A stretch of 64,000 nt of DNA from Cephalopachus bancanus (GCA_027257055.1 JAPVLO010000182.1:3038001-3102000), one strand, 5' to 3'; positions 44,518-56,555 are shown, counted from the first letter of the stretch. Notes: generated from the letters alone by a model not told the origin. Translations and numbers: made by a program.

Positions 44518-44529
44518 TTAAGACGAATT

Positions 44530-44935
44530 AAATTTAACATAGTTTAATTAAGCAAAGATGATTCACAAATCAGGCAACCTTCCGAACCAGACGTTTCATG
44601 GAAAGTGACTACAGAAAAAGGAAGTGAGAGACAGAAACAGTTTTGACTACAGCTCAATGTTTGCCTTATTTGAACCCAGCTTGAATCCCTGGCCATCTTT
44701 GACTGGTGGAAACCCGGTGATTGACACACGAGTAGGTCACTGTTCACACATCCAGTTAGTGAAAGGTTACAGAGAAACCTCAAGGTCAAGCCCAGATATG
44801 CAAGGAGGCAGCTCTGGGCTAAACCGAATTTTCTCCTCTGCTGCCCACACAACCCGAGCCCACGAGGCTCTGTAGCCAGGCAGGCTGCCTCTGGTTCAAG
44901 GACATAGTCTTTCACTCATTTCCTGTATTTGATGT
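44530..44935. mobile_element. unclassified ancient repeat-like block
   Basis: 'aacatagtttaattaagcaaagatgattcacaaatcaggc', AAAGGAAGTGAGAGACAGAAAC, 'atgtttgccttatttgaaccc' resemble a known kind of mammalian LTR or DNA repeat. I cannot name it. A 123-codon minus-strand frame lies over it. Confidence 0.45.
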
Positions 44936-45075
44936 TTGACTCTGGCTTTTGCCAAAAAAAATCAGGGTCCAGGAATGGAATATAACAGTATAGGGATAAT
45001 TATCCTTTAAAGTGGCTGGCAGAAGCTTCGTAAAGCCTTATGAGGCATGGGGGGTGTCGTGTAAGAGCCGGCACT

Positions 45076-45363
45076 GGCCGGCTCCGTGGCTCAGCCTGTA
45101 ATCCCGCGCCTTTGGGAGGTTGAGGTGAGTGGATTGCCTGAGCCCGTGGGTTCGAGACCCGCCTGGGCAACTTGGCGAAACCTCATCTCTACAATAAAAT
45201 CAAAATGAGCTGGGCGTGGTAGTGCGCGCCTGTAGTTCCAGCTACTGGGAAGACTGAGGTGGAAGGATCACCGGAGCCCGGCAGGTCGAGGCTGCAGTGG
45301 CCAGGAATGGCCACTGCACTCCAGTCTGAGTGACAGAGTGAGACTCCAACTCAAAAAAAAAAA
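45076..45363 (+). mobile_element. Alu SINE, T-arm subfamily, with target site duplication
   Basis: AGAGCCGGCACTG before and AAAAGCCAGCACTG after it. Starts GGCCGGCTCCGTGG; left arm GTGGGTTCGAGACCCGCC. Confidence 0.96.
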
Positions 45364-45378
45364 AGCCAGCACTGAGTG

Positions 45379-45700
45379 GAAGGAACTTCTTTTAGAGTCC
45401 GGAGGAGTCCAGCCAGTCCTGAAAGCCTGGGGTAATGTTTCCAGACAGGTCCCGGGAGAAAGCCCCGAGGCGAGGCGGGACACTGTCAGAGTCACTCCAA
45501 ACAGAAGCTGATCTTGGATTTCAGCGTCTGCCTGTTCAAGGAAGCTTCTTCCTAGCCTCTTCCTTCTCTCTTCCCTGTCTTGAAAAGCGACCAAGTCTTG
45601 GTAATTCCCTTTGCAACCAAGAGAGAAGCAGCCAGAGTTGATGGGAAAGTCATGGTGTCGTTTCTGATAGCCTTAGGCCGAGAGAACTTTTTGTAAATTT
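45379..45700. other. VTCN1 intron 1, unassigned
   Basis: No repeat or exon that I can support. Confidence 0.4.
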
Positions 45701-45701
45701 T

Positions 45702-45984
45702 GAGTGGGGGGGAGGGGTATCTCATTCTATTGCCCAGGCTGGATTGCACTGGCATCGTCACGGCTCACTGCAGCCTTCAACTCCTGGACTCAAGAGATGC
45801 TCTCGCCTCAGCCTCCCAAGCAGGTGGGACTACAGGTGCCTGCCACCACGCCATACTAACTTTTTTTATTTTTTATAGAGACGAGGTCTCGCTGTGTTGC
45901 CCTGGCTGGTCTTGAAGTCCTGGGCTCAAGCAATCCTCCTGCCTCAGCCTCCAGATGGCAGGTGTGAGCCACTGCACCCAGTCC
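45702..45984 (-). mobile_element. Alu SINE
   Basis: Older antisense dimer; the poly-T head has become GAGTGGGGGGGAGGGG. Ends CACTGCACCCAGTCC. Confidence 0.92.
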
Positions 45985-46915
45985 AGGAGATCTTCGTCTA
46001 ATGACCTTCATATAGAGTCATGGCAATTTAGCAAAAACCAGGCAAATGTTCAAGCTCCCTGCTGAGGTCTGCTTTGCATTGGGGCCAGCTCTGTGGGGCT
46101 TTCCCCATAAAGGAGTTCTGTCTTTTGAGCACTTACTCACGCCAGCTCACTCAGAAAGGACGACTGGAGATGGGTTTGCACACCCCTGCTGGCCCAAGCC
46201 TCCTAAGAACAAGGTTGCATTTGGGAATGAGAAGGGAGCAAAGAAGCTGGGGGTGAGGGGGATCAGGACTCGAGAACTCCCCCTACACCGAGGGATTCCC
46301 CCGCTGAACCCTGGAAGAGAGGGCTTTCCCTCAGTCTCCTGGCCAACAGCCCCGTGCGGCTGCTGCACTGGGGGTCTCTCCTGCAGGCCAGGCCTGCCTG
46401 AAGGCCTGTCAGAGGAGCGCCCTTGGACAATGAGCCAGGGCTGCTGAGGGGCTGTTGGGACAGTATCCTAAGCAAGACGTGGAAGGCATTTTCCACGGAA
46501 GCTGGCACACGCCTGGGGGGAGGACGCTGGAGAGCGGTGGAACGGTGACCTCCTCTTGCGCCGTTCGCTGGGTTTCCACCCGTCGGAGGCGGCCAGGGAT
46601 TCAAGCTAGATTCAAAGAAGGCCGACGCTGAGCTGTCGTCCGTCTGGCCCTTTCTGTTTCTGCCTTCCGTTTTCTGTAGTCACGCTCCTCTTTCGGTCCA
46701 TGAAAGTTCTTCCACCGGATGACTGCCCCGGGATCTCCGAGCCTGCTCTGGTTTGGAAGGTTGCCTGATTCGCGAACCATCTTTGCTCAGTTGAGCTATG
46801 TTAAGGGGAAGCTAGACCTGCAAGTAAGCCCGCAAAAGTACATTCCATACTGTGCTTGTGCACTGACATTAGGAATGCTTTCTATTGCTTTCCTTTCCCA
46901 TTATAGATGTACAGT
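45985..46915. other. VTCN1 intron 1, longest repeat-free stretch
   Basis: About 930 bp without a repeat that I recognise. Two overlapping frames, 133 codons (+, 46046-46447) and 113 codons (-, 46263-46604), exist, but I see no domain, no splice architecture and no homology. No feature called. Confidence 0.4.
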
Positions 46916-46920
46916 ATTTC

Positions 46921-47213
46921 AGCACAGTGGCTCACGCCTGTCATCCCAGCATTTTGGGAGACTGAGGTGAGAGGATTGCCTGGGCCCAGGGTTCGAGACC
47001 AGCCTGGGCAACTTGGTGAAATCTCGTCTCTACAATACATAAAAAAATAATTAACTGGGCGTGGTGGCATGCGCCTGGCAAGTTCCAGCTACTTGGAGGG
47101 CTGAGGCGGAAGCATCGCCTGAGCCCAGCAGGTCGGGGCTACGGTGGGTGGTGGTGAGCGTGCCACCGCACTCTAGCTTAGGCAACAGAGTGAGACTCCA
47201 ACTCAAAAGAAAA
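46921..47213 (+). mobile_element. Alu SINE with target site duplication
   Basis: ATGTACAGTATTT before and ATGTATAATATCT after. The first few bases are lost (CAGCACAGTGGCTCACGCC). Right arm ends CTCCAACTCAAAAG. Confidence 0.93.
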
Positions 47214-47364
47214 ATGTATAATATCTTTGAAACGTTGGAATTCAGTAGGTGTTTGAGACTTTGCTGAGAAAACGGATCATCGTTTATCAATAGTATTGCT
47301 GTAGAACCCCTGTTCACAAAATCAAATAGCCCGCTTAAGCACAAACTTTAGAAAAGTCATTGGG

Positions 47365-47630
47365 AGTTACCAGCACTTTGGGAGGTGGAGGCAAAAGGAT
47401 TGCTTGAGCTCACGGGCTCAAGACCAGCCTGAGCAATTTGGCAAGACCTTGTCTCTACAATGAATCAAAAAATAAGCTGGGTGTTGTGGCATGTATACTG
47501 TAGCTCTAGCTGCTCGGAAGGCTGAGGTAGAAGGCTCACCCGAGCCCAGGAGGTCAGGGCTATGGTAGCCAGGAGCGGCCACTGCACTCCAGCCTGGGTG
47601 ACAGAGTGAGACTCCAACTCAAAAAAAAAA
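47365..47630 (+). mobile_element. 5'-truncated Alu SINE with target site duplication
   Basis: AAAAGTCATTGGG (47352-47364) and AAAAGCCATTGGG (47631-47643) flank an Alu that begins at CAGCACTTTGGGAGG, so it was inserted already missing its first 35 or so bases. Confidence 0.94.
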
Positions 47631-47646
47631 AAAAGCCATTGGGTGA

Positions 47647-48160
47647 TGAGAATGGCTGTTTTGGGATGTAGGTGGGTTTCATGTGGGTGAAGAGACAGAG
47701 AGGCAATCCAGAGGGTAACGCTTTAACTTCCCTTGGTCATTGACTCCACCCAGCTCGATGAGGAGGCCACACGGGCATAATTTACCAAGATCCTGGCTGG
47801 AGGTCATCTTCCCCTTGACCTTTCTCTCCCACCTGGAATGTCCAGGGAGAGCGTGGACTGGGATTTTCGAAGGGATCATTCGGGTATGGACCCAAACCTT
47901 AAGGAGTAACTGGTGTCATTTTTTAAAACTGTAAACTGTATAACGTTTACAAAAATTAAAAGAAAAAAAGTTTCTCACTGTTCTATCCTGCAAATTTCTT
48001 TTTTCTTTTTGTCTTTTTCAAGTCCAACTGCAAACAATTTTTGCATAGTTATGAATATAGTGTGTGTGCTTTTTTTTACTTTGCTTTTTCCATCGAAATG
48101 TTGTATCTGCAAACTAATTTTAGAGCAATTTTACAGTTAAAAGAATCCTTGCTTCTAATT
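47647..48160. other. VTCN1 intron 1, AT-rich, possibly old L1 in part
   Basis: 47910-48150 is AT-rich and resembles degraded antisense L1 3' sequence, but I cannot confirm it. Confidence 0.35.
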
Positions 48161-48163
48161 TAT

Positions 48164-48363
48164 TTGTTTATTTTGTTTGGTTTTTGAGTCAGAGTCTCAC
48201 TGTTGCCCAAGCTGGAGTGCAGTGGCACGCTCATGGCCACCACAGCCTCGACCTGCTGGGCTCAGGCAATCCTTCTGCCTCAGCCTTCTGACTAGTGGAA
48301 ATACAGGCATGCGCCACCATGCTTGACTAATTTTTTTTATTTATTGTAGAGACGATGTCTTGC
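48164..48363 (-). mobile_element. truncated Alu SINE
   Basis: Antisense: tail TTTGTTTATTTTGTTTGG, full right arm, then the linker and the first bases of the left arm before it stops at GAGACGATGTCTTGC. Confidence 0.92.
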
Positions 48364-49226
<863 letters not shown>

Positions 49227-49659
49227 GTAATTCTTTTACACATAATACTTATTAATATATATCAGGATACCTTTGAGAAACTAGGAGCTGGGATAATTAT
49301 AAGAGAAGAGAAGACATGAATAAAAAAAAGCACGTTCAGGTGGGAACCCGGGCACTGCATCAAGAGCCCGCTCCCTTCTCCAGACCGGGCGTGGGTGCTG
49401 GCTCAGTAGGTACCAGGATGCAAAGGGCAGGCTAGTATTTTCACTTCAGGGATGCCCACCCACCCCTCTTTGATAGCCAAAGTCATCACATGGCCCAGAT
49501 CTTCCCTTTCTGCAGTGATTTCTCTCTTGCTCCAAATCGGTTCTTTCCTCTCTTATGTAAGTACAGGGAGGACCTGTGAGGTGACATGAATAGCTCACTC
49601 GATATTTCTCAAGTGACATATACCAAACGAGCATGGACATTATTTTGACTGCCTTCTCA
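49227..49659. other. VTCN1 intron 1, unassigned
   Basis: No repeat or exon that I can support. Confidence 0.4.
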
Positions 49660-49671
49660 TGATTACACTCC

Positions 49672-49960
49672 TTTTTTTTTTTGAGTTGGAGTCTCACTCT
49701 GTCGCCCAAACTGGAGTGCAGTGGCCGCTCCCGGCCCCCACAGCCTCGACCTGCTGGGCTCCAGCGATCCTTCCGCCTCAGCCTTCCAAGTAGCTGGAAC
49801 TACAGGCACGCGTGACCACGCCCGGCTAATTTTTGATTTATTGTAGAGATGAGGTCTCGCCAAAGTTGCCCAGGTGGGTCTCGAACCCGCGGGCTCAGGC
49901 AATTCATTCACCTTGGCCTCCCAAAGGCGTGGGATTACAGGCTGAGCCACCAAGCCCGGC
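49672..49960 (-). mobile_element. Alu SINE, T-arm subfamily, with target site duplication
   Basis: TGATTACACTCC (49660-49671) and TGATTATACTCC (49961-49972) flank it. Left arm GGGTCTCGAACCCGCGGG. Confidence 0.96.
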
Positions 49961-49988
49961 TGATTATACTCCGGATGAGCTTCTCTTT

Positions 49989-50208
49989 TCAGGATCTTAT
50001 TATCATCCCAGTTTATAGGTGTTCATTTAACTTGCTCATCATTATGAGGCTAGTTAAGCTGATCAGGGTGTAGGCACTGGTGCCTGGTGTTCTCACAGAC
50101 ATGGACACTGAAGGCACCCATAGCCAGAATTTTTTAAAGAATCTATTTTAGGGCTGTGGGGCACACGTGACAATTTGCTGCATAAATAAATTGCGTGCAG
50201 GTGAGGTT
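49989..50208 (+). repeat. inverted duplication, left arm
   Basis: This 220-bp segment recurs in reverse complement at 50826-51048. Shared phrases include CCCAGTTTATAGGTGTTCAT, GAGG(C/G)(T/G)AGTTAAGCTGA, CATGGACACTGAAGGCAC and GCAGGTGAGGTT. About nine in ten positions agree by eye. The first ~140 bases lie outside the L1 and the last ~75 are the L1 3' end. Confidence 0.95.
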
Positions 50209-50510
50209 TGGGCTTCAAGCGAGCCCTCTGTTCCCCTAGCAGCAAACATGGTACCCAGTGGGTGGGTTTGTGTCCCTAATCCTTCCTCTCTTTCTCCCTC
50301 CTGTAGCAGTGCCTAGAAGCTGTTGTTCCCACCCTCGTGCCTGTGCATCCAATATTTAGGGCCCTTTTATGAGTGAGAACATGGAATATTCAGTTGTTTG
50401 CTTCCATGGTAGTTCACTTAGAATCATCATCTCCAGCTGCATTCATGTTGCTGCAAAGGACACGATTCTGTTCTTTATGACTGTGTAGTATTCCATCACA
50501 CATATGTACC

Positions 50511-50791
50511 TTTTTTTTTTTTTTTTGAGTCAGAGTCTCACTCTGTCACCCAGACTGGAGTGCAATGGCATGCTCACGGCCACCACAGCCTCGACCTGTG
50601 CTGAGGCAGAAGGATCCAAGTAGCTGGAACTACAGGCGTGTACCACCAAATTCAGCTAATTTTTAAATTTATTGTGGAGATGAGGTCTTGCCAGGTTGCC
50701 CGGGTTGGTCTCAAACCCCTGGGCTTGGGCAATCCTCTCGCCTCTGCCTTCCAAAGTGCTGGGGTGACAGGCGTGAGCCACTGTGCCTGGT
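50511..50791 (-). mobile_element. Alu SINE inside the L1
   Basis: Antisense dimer with a poly-T head. The right arm is rearranged (CTCGACCTGTGCTGAGGCAGAAGGATCC), with a short piece apparently in reverse orientation, and the left arm has ACCCCTGGGC. Confidence 0.92.
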
Positions 50792-50825
50792 CCCAAATTT
50801 TCTTTATCCAGGTCACTGGATCTGG

Positions 50826-51048
50826 CAACCTCACCTGCATGCAATTACTTATGCAGCAAATCCTCACATGTGCCCCACAACCCTAAAATAAGTTCTTTAA
50901 AAAATTCTGGTTATGTGTGCCTTCAGTGTCCATGTTCTCTGTGAGAACACCAGCAATCAGTACCTGTACCCTGGTCAGCTTAACTCGCCTCATAGTGATG
51001 AGCAAATTAAATGAACACCTATAAACTGGGATGAAAATAAGATCCTGA
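50826..51048 (-). repeat. inverted duplication, right arm
   Basis: Reverse complement of 49989-50208. It has 3 extra bases (a GTTCTCTGTGAGAAC palindrome at 50934-50948 where the left arm has GTTCTCACAGACATGG) and lost CpG sites. It sits where L1 sequence should continue. There is no poly-A at its end. Confidence 0.95.
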
Positions 51049-51425
51049 TCTAGCATCTGAGTTGGTTCCATGTTTTGTGAATAGTGCTACAATAAACATA
51101 TACATGCAGATGTCTTTTTGGTAGAGCGATTTAAATTCCTCTGGGAATATTCTCCGGAGTGGGACTGCTGGATCGTATGGTGACTCAGTTTTTAGTTGTT
51201 TGAGAAATTGCCACAGTGCTTTCTGCAAAGGCTGAACTAGCTTACATTCCTGCTAACAGTGTAGAAGCGTTCCCTTTTCTCACAGCCTCACCCACACCTG
51301 TTGCTTTTTGGCTTTTTCATGGCAGCCATCCTGACCGGCGTGGGGTGGTATCTCACTGTGGTTTTGACTTGCATTTCTCTGATGATTAGTGAAGCTGAGC
51401 ATTTTTTCATTTGTTTGCTGCTTGG

Positions 51426-52045
51426 CCAGAATACGAACTGATCTTTCTGCAGCCACCGAAGTCAAATGTCTAAGATGGGGAATAGAAATGCAGATGAGGG
51501 TAGACTCAGAGTGGGGGTGGGAGCTTGACCAGGATTCAAGCCTTGGTGCTTCTACGTTTCTTCTTTTTTTACTCTACTCTCCCAACTCTCTGGAGTTCTT
51601 CCCAGGAGAGAGCCTCTTACAGGGTTGTCTGTCATTTACACATTGCATTGTGGTTGTTAGCATGGCTGACTCTCCAGGGAATACGTTGGCATTTTGTCAT
51701 CACTCTGCAGATCTGGTCACCTATGCACCGTGTTGGTGTGTCATGATGACTTGTCTTCCCGGAAAGGGAAGTAGATGGTTGAAAGGCAGGGTGTGGCTTC
51801 CCTGCGAGATGACACAATTAATTAATTGGATGAAAGTGGTTAATTGTAACTGGGTGAGGTTGAAGTGGCCCTGAAGGTGTTGTCCCCGGCAGTAAAAGGT
51901 GTTGTCCCCAGAGTGACTCTGCCTACAGAAGAAATTCTTGGACTCTCAGGGGCACTGCTACAAATGCATGTTTACTGGGACGGATAAGAACAAGCCTTTT
52001 GATTTCTCATGATGGAAGTGGCGATCAAGCCTTGACTTAGACTCA
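51426..52045. other. VTCN1 intron 1, unassigned
   Basis: A 161-codon frame (51389-51874) partly overlaps the L1 end; no domain. A small local repeat, GGTGTTGTCCCC, is at 51878 and 51899. Confidence 0.45.
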
Positions 52046-52063
52046 TTGAAAGGACAAACACAA

Positions 52064-52355
52064 GCCGGGCTCGGTGGCTCAGCCTGGAATCCCGCGCCTT
52101 TGGGAGGCTGAGGTGAGTGGATGGCCTGAGCCCGCGGGTTCGAGACCCGCCTGGGCAGGAGACCTCATCTCTACAACAAATCCAAAAATCAGCCGGGCGT
52201 GGTAGCGCACGCCTGTGATTCCAGCTACTGGGAAGGCTGAGGCGGAAGGATCGCCGGAGCCCAGCGGGTCGAGGCTGCGGGGGCCGGGAGCGGCCCCTGC
52301 ACTCCAGTCTGGGCAGCAGAGTGAGACTCCAACTCAAAAAAAAAAAAGAAAGAAA
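52064..52355 (+). mobile_element. Alu SINE, T-arm subfamily, with target site duplication
   Basis: GAAAGGACAAACAC at 52048-52061 and 52356-52369, identical. Perfect GCGGGTTCGAGACCCGC at about 52135-52151. Among the best-preserved copies. Confidence 0.97.
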
Positions 52356-52466
52356 GAAAGGACAAACACTGGTAAATTTTAAACAGGGCATCTCATCTTT
52401 CAGATCCTCACATCTCATTTGTCCTCCACCTGTAAAAGTCAAGTAATCTTAATAACACAGTCTGAA

Positions 52467-52745
52467 TGGGCCCAGTACATGCTTGTAATCCCAGCACTTC
52501 GGGATCCCAAGACAGGAGGATTGCTTGAGCTCAGGAGTTCGAGACCAGCCTGGGCAACTTAACAAGATCTCGTCTCCACAAAAAAAAAAAAATCACAAAA
52601 ATTAGCCAGGTGTGGGGTCATGTGCCTGTAGTCCCAGCCACTTGGAAGGCTGGAATGGAAGGATTGCCTGAGCTCAGGAGGTCAAGGCTGTAGCAGCCGT
52701 GATCGTGCTACTGCACTCCAGCTTGGGTGACTCAAAAAAATAAAA
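52467..52745 (+). mobile_element. Alu SINE with probable target site duplication
   Basis: ACAGTCTGAATG before and ATAGTCTGAGTG after it. Older type; first ~10 bases altered. Confidence 0.92.
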
Positions 52746-52849
52746 ATAAAATAGTCTGAGTGCTCTGAGAGCAGTGAGAAAGGCATTGCTGCTTCTCTTC
52801 AGGCACAACAGAGGGGAAGAGAAAGGGGTCTGTGGTTAGCGCAGCCTGA

Positions 52850-53000
52850 TTTGACATCCCTTTCCAAATGCGTTGCGTGGGATTCTATGCCAGCCAATTT
52901 CTCTGAGCCTCAGTTTTTTCATCTGTGAAGTTGGGACAATAAGGACCTCCCCAAACTGCCCTGAAGGTCGAAGGTGATAAGGTGCAAAAGATGATCGTGG
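52850..53000 (+). mobile_element. MIR SINE
   Basis: Sense: 'ccaatttctctgagcctcagttttttcatctgtgaagttggg', then a degraded MIR end. Confidence 0.85.
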
Positions 53001-53271
53001 CAGTGACATTGATGGAACGCAGAGCTCTCTTGCATGTCCAGACATAACCGCATCTTTCATTGAGAAACTACCTTGCCCACAGGAATAAGATAACTTTAAA
53101 AAATCACCAGGACCTTGAACTTTAAAATAGACAGAAGTCTTGAAAGCAGTGGTCAAATATGCCCCTCTGATAATTTCCCTTTGGGTGCAGTTTCCAGAAC
53201 TGTCTATGTCAGGGATATAGCCAGACTTTCTGGATCTCTTGGCCAACAACTTATACAACTTCTGGAGTTGG
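53001..53271. other. VTCN1 intron 1, unassigned
   Basis: No repeat or exon that I can support. Confidence 0.4.
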
Positions 53272-53572
53272 CTTTCTTTTTCTTTTCTTTTGTGAGTCAG
53301 AATCTCACTCTGTTGCCCAGACTGGAGTGCAGTGGCACTGTCACCATGGCTACCACAGCCTCGACCTCCTGGGCTCAGGTGATCCTTCCGCCTCAGCCTT
53401 CCAAGTAGTTGGGACTACAGATGCACGCCACCAGGCCTGGCTAATTTTTTGATTTATTATAGAGACCACCAAGTTGCCCAGGCTGGTGTTGAATCCCTGG
53501 ACGCAGGCGATCCGCTCGCCTCCACGTCCCCAAAATGCTGGGATTACAGGCGTGAGCCACTGGACCTGGCCA
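53272..53572 (-). mobile_element. Alu SINE
   Basis: Antisense dimer with a TTCTTTTTCTTTTCTTTTG head; GGCTTTCT before and GGCCTTCT after it may be the target duplication. Confidence 0.93.
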
Positions 53573-53679
53573 AGCTGGCCTTCTTGTGGGCTGGCCTCCC
53601 AGTCCCCCAGCCCCATCATCAGAGGCTCCAGTGTTGAGTTCGTCCTGTACGTCAGCACTCTTCCAGTCGTTCCGCACAC

Positions 53680-54400
53680 ATTATTTATTTACTTTCCAAA
53701 TAGTTACTGAGCATCTTCCAGGAATTTTGCATATAGTATTTAACAGATATTCATTGAACGCGTACCATGTACTTGGCACCATAGATCCTAGGGTGACAAT
53801 TATGAACAAGGTATAGGACCGACCATCCTTACGGCAGCGGTCCCCAACCTTTTTGGTATCAGGGACCATTTTCTTGGGAGACAGTTTTTCCACGGATAGG
53901 GAAAGAGGGCGGGGGAGGGGGGCCAGCAGGCATTAGAGGCTCATAAGGAGCACACAGTCTGGCTCCCTCGCCGTCACAGTTCACAATAGGGTTCCTGCTT
54001 GTGAGAGAATCTCATGCCGCCGCTGATCTGACAGCAGACGGAGGTCCACTTGCCTGCTGCTTGACTCCTGCAGTGCAGCCTGGCTCCTAACAGGCCGCGA
54101 ACCGGTACCCGCCGGTCAGGGACCACTGATTTGCAGTACAGACTAGAAGGGGAAGCAGGTAAATAAATGCATAGTTGCACTACAGTAAGTGACACCCCAG
54201 GCGGTGTTCAGGATGCTTGGGAATCGCTTCTAATCTAGTCTTGGTGGTGGTGATGGTCGTGGAGTGGTTAGAGAATTTTCTGGAGGAGTGGCTTCTAATC
54301 TGAGCAGGAATTATTAGCCAAGCAAGGAGAAGTGGGACAAACATCCAGGGAAAGGCCTGTGAGGTGATGTGGGAGTCGGAAGAGGAAGAGGAAGGCGGTG
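53680..54400 (-). mobile_element. L2 LINE 3' end (antisense), split by MER1
   Basis: 'caaatagttactgagcatcttccagg' and 'cattgaacgcgtaccatgtacttggcacc' are reverse-complement L2 3' end. After the MER1 element the sequence (AAGCAGGTAAATAAATGC and 'ggaggagtggcttctaatctgagcagg') can continue antisense L2. Confidence 0.6.
53828..54130 (-). mobile_element. MER1-type hAT-Charlie DNA transposon
   Basis: Ends GCGGTCCCCAACCTTTTTGG and GGTCAGGGACCACTG are MER1 termini; the interior has CTCATAAGGAGCACACAG, 'acagttcacaatagggttc' and 'aacaggccgcgaaccggtaccc'. Opposite orientation to the one at 3043. Confidence 0.95.
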
Positions 54401-54958
54401 CAGGGACTGGAAGCCACAGCGGGAGGGATCAGCATGACCCATATTTAATCTTCTCTGCCACGAAGTACGGTGGGTTTCATCCTCCCGGCTTCGCAGCTGA
54501 GTAGATGAAGGCTTAGAATGATGTGAGGCAGTAAAAGGGAAGGGTGTTTGAGAGGGCGATCGGAAGATGTGCAAAACTAGTGGATGACATCAAATCACTT
54601 TTGAGAGCAGTTTCGAAGGAGCAAGGAGAGGCGATGAGGCGGGGGCCGTGGATCGCCACCGGGCTCTGCTGGGCCCGCAGGCCCCGTGCTGAAGGTTTTC
54701 CCCCATGAATCCTCAATTCCGCTGCTATCCATGATCACAACCATTTAATTCATATGCAGAGGGAACCAAAAACAAAGTCCAGGTTCATCTGCCTCCAAAA
54801 TCTATGCCCTTTTCTAGTTTAAAATAGAAAATTATGCTCTTTTCAACAATAAGATTGTTCGGAGTTGCTGGAAAAGTCCGGGTGTCTGGGCTGATGGCAA
54901 GGTGGATTTCACCAGGCAGGTCACCTTAGGTCCAAGGACTTGGTCGCTACACTTTGTC
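54401..54958. other. VTCN1 intron 1, unassigned
   Basis: No repeat or exon that I can support. Confidence 0.4.
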
Positions 54959-54972
54959 AAGAGCTCAGGAAA

Positions 54973-55259
54973 GCCGGGCTCGGTGGCTCAGCCTGTAATC
55001 CCATGCCTTTGGGAGGCTGAGGGGAATGAAATGCCTGAGCCCGTGGGTTCGAGACCCGCCTGGGCAACTTGGCGAGACCTCGTCTCTACAATAAATCAAA
55101 AATGAGCTGGGCGTGGTAGCGCGCGCCTGTAGTTCCAGCTACTTGGAAGGCTGAGGCGGAAGGATCGCCGGAGTCCAGCAGGTCGAGGCTGCAGAGGCTG
55201 GGAGCGGCCACTGCACTCCAGTCTGGGCGACAGAGTGAGACTCCAACTCAAAAAAAAAA
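54973..55259 (+). mobile_element. Alu SINE, T-arm subfamily, with target site duplication
   Basis: AAGAGCTCAGGAAA at 54959-54972 and 55260-55273, identical. Left arm GTGGGTTCGAGACCCGCC. Confidence 0.97.
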
Positions 55260-55522
55260 AAGAGCTCAGGAAATTGACTCCCAGGTGTCTCCATGCCAGA
55301 ACTCAAAATGCCATCTTCCTCCACCTTTCTTAAAAACCCTGAAGGTAAAACTCTACAGTGTCAGTGAGAAAGAGGGTGTTTTGATATTACAAAGTTGTCA
55401 AGATCCTGACTGTTTTGAGGGACAAGAATAACTTTTTTCCTTATAAAGTTTCCCCAAAACTTCTGTGCTTGAGCCATAGGATAAGACTAAAACTTTGAAA
55501 GCTTTTTAATACAACTAAAATT

Positions 55523-55855
55523 GGCTGGGTTGGGTGGCTCGTGCCCGTAATCCTCGCACTTTGAGAGGCTGAGGTGGGAGGATTGTTTGTGTCCAGGAAT
55601 TCAAGACCAACCTGAGTAGCGTAGCGAGAACTCATCTCAACAAAAATAAAAAAGCTAGTGGGGTGTGGTAACACACAGCTGTAGTCCCAGCTACTTGGGA
55701 GGCTGAGGCAGAGGATCACCTGAGCCCGGGAGATGGAGGCTGTGGTGAGTCGTGATCGTGCCACTGTATTCCAGCCTGGGTGATAGAGTGAGATTCCAAC
55801 TCAAAAAAAGACAAAGACAAAACCAAAAAGATAAATAAATAACTAAAAACAAGCA
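55523..55855 (+). mobile_element. Alu SINE
   Basis: Older dimer, GGCTGGGTTGGGTGGC to TCCAACTCAAAAAAAGAC with a long A-rich, interrupted tail. Confidence 0.93.
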
Positions 55856-55859
55856 AAAA

Positions 55860-56555
55860 AAGATTGCTCTAGCTATGTCTTCTTGCTTTCTAGGTTAATA
55901 TTTTTGAGTAGACACATTACTAGATCAATGAAATGCTTGGCTTTTATAGACTTAGCAAACGCGTACTTGCAGTTTCACTAATTCTGACCCCAGCATATTG
56001 ACTGATCTTAATAGACATGTTGCCTGCATGTAAATGCTGATTTTTCGGAGGTGGAAAGTATGGGGCTTTGGAGAGAATCTATTTAATATGAGTAGAGGCT
56101 CCTGCTAGCTTCACAGTTTTCTACCCTCGAGGCAAATACAATTGTAAAAAGAAGTGAGTTGCAAGATGGTGGCAGTTAGTAGCATTCCCCAAAGGTGTCA
56201 TGCTGTGAAGGAAGTGTTCCGTTCACCCGAAAATACTAGAAGCTCCAGGTGCTGCTCACCTGGGATCTCTGGAACTGAGGTTGTCCTCTCATCCCGGCCT
56301 GGGGCCACTTGTGAGCCATGTATTGAGCTATGAGAACATGTTTGCTCACTTAAATGAGGAAAAACAATTTATCTGTAATTTCTGGCACACATTCACTTGA
56401 TAGTGGCTCTTTCTGTGAGAGCTCTACTGAACATGCAAACCATTGACCCAGAAAACTGTTTTAAGTTAACAGCTTGATGGGAGCAGCAAATTGAGAGATG
56501 CCTGTGCCCACTATCTGAAAGAGAGTTGGGTTGAACTCAAATAAAAAAAAAATAA
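55860..56555. other. VTCN1 intron 1, unassigned repeat-free stretch
   Basis: About 700 bp with no repeat I recognise; no exon-like frame. Confidence 0.4.

Larger units (their letters stand above)
50131..51425 (-). mobile_element. L1 3' end (antisense), interrupted by an Alu and an inverted duplicate
   Basis: Antisense L1: 'ccttttatgagtgagaacatgg' (50365), GTAGTATTCCATCACACAT (50487), then the Alu, TTTCTTTATCCAGG (50798), the inverted arm, and resumption at GTTGGTTCCATGTTTTGTGAATAGTGC (51061), GGGACTGCTGGATCGTATGG (51161) and CTCACTGTGGTTTTGACTTGC (51352). About 20 bases of the expected L1 order are missing at the arm insertion point. Confidence 0.9.

Noticed and set aside
46046..46604. Overlapping 133- and 113-codon frames in a repeat-free part of intron 1
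   Set aside because: Considered as a possible exon or small gene, but no homology, no matching splice signals and frames on both strands; GC-rich composition explains them.
51389..51874. 161-codon open frame
   Set aside because: Starts in an L1 3' relic and shows no domain, so not called as a gene.
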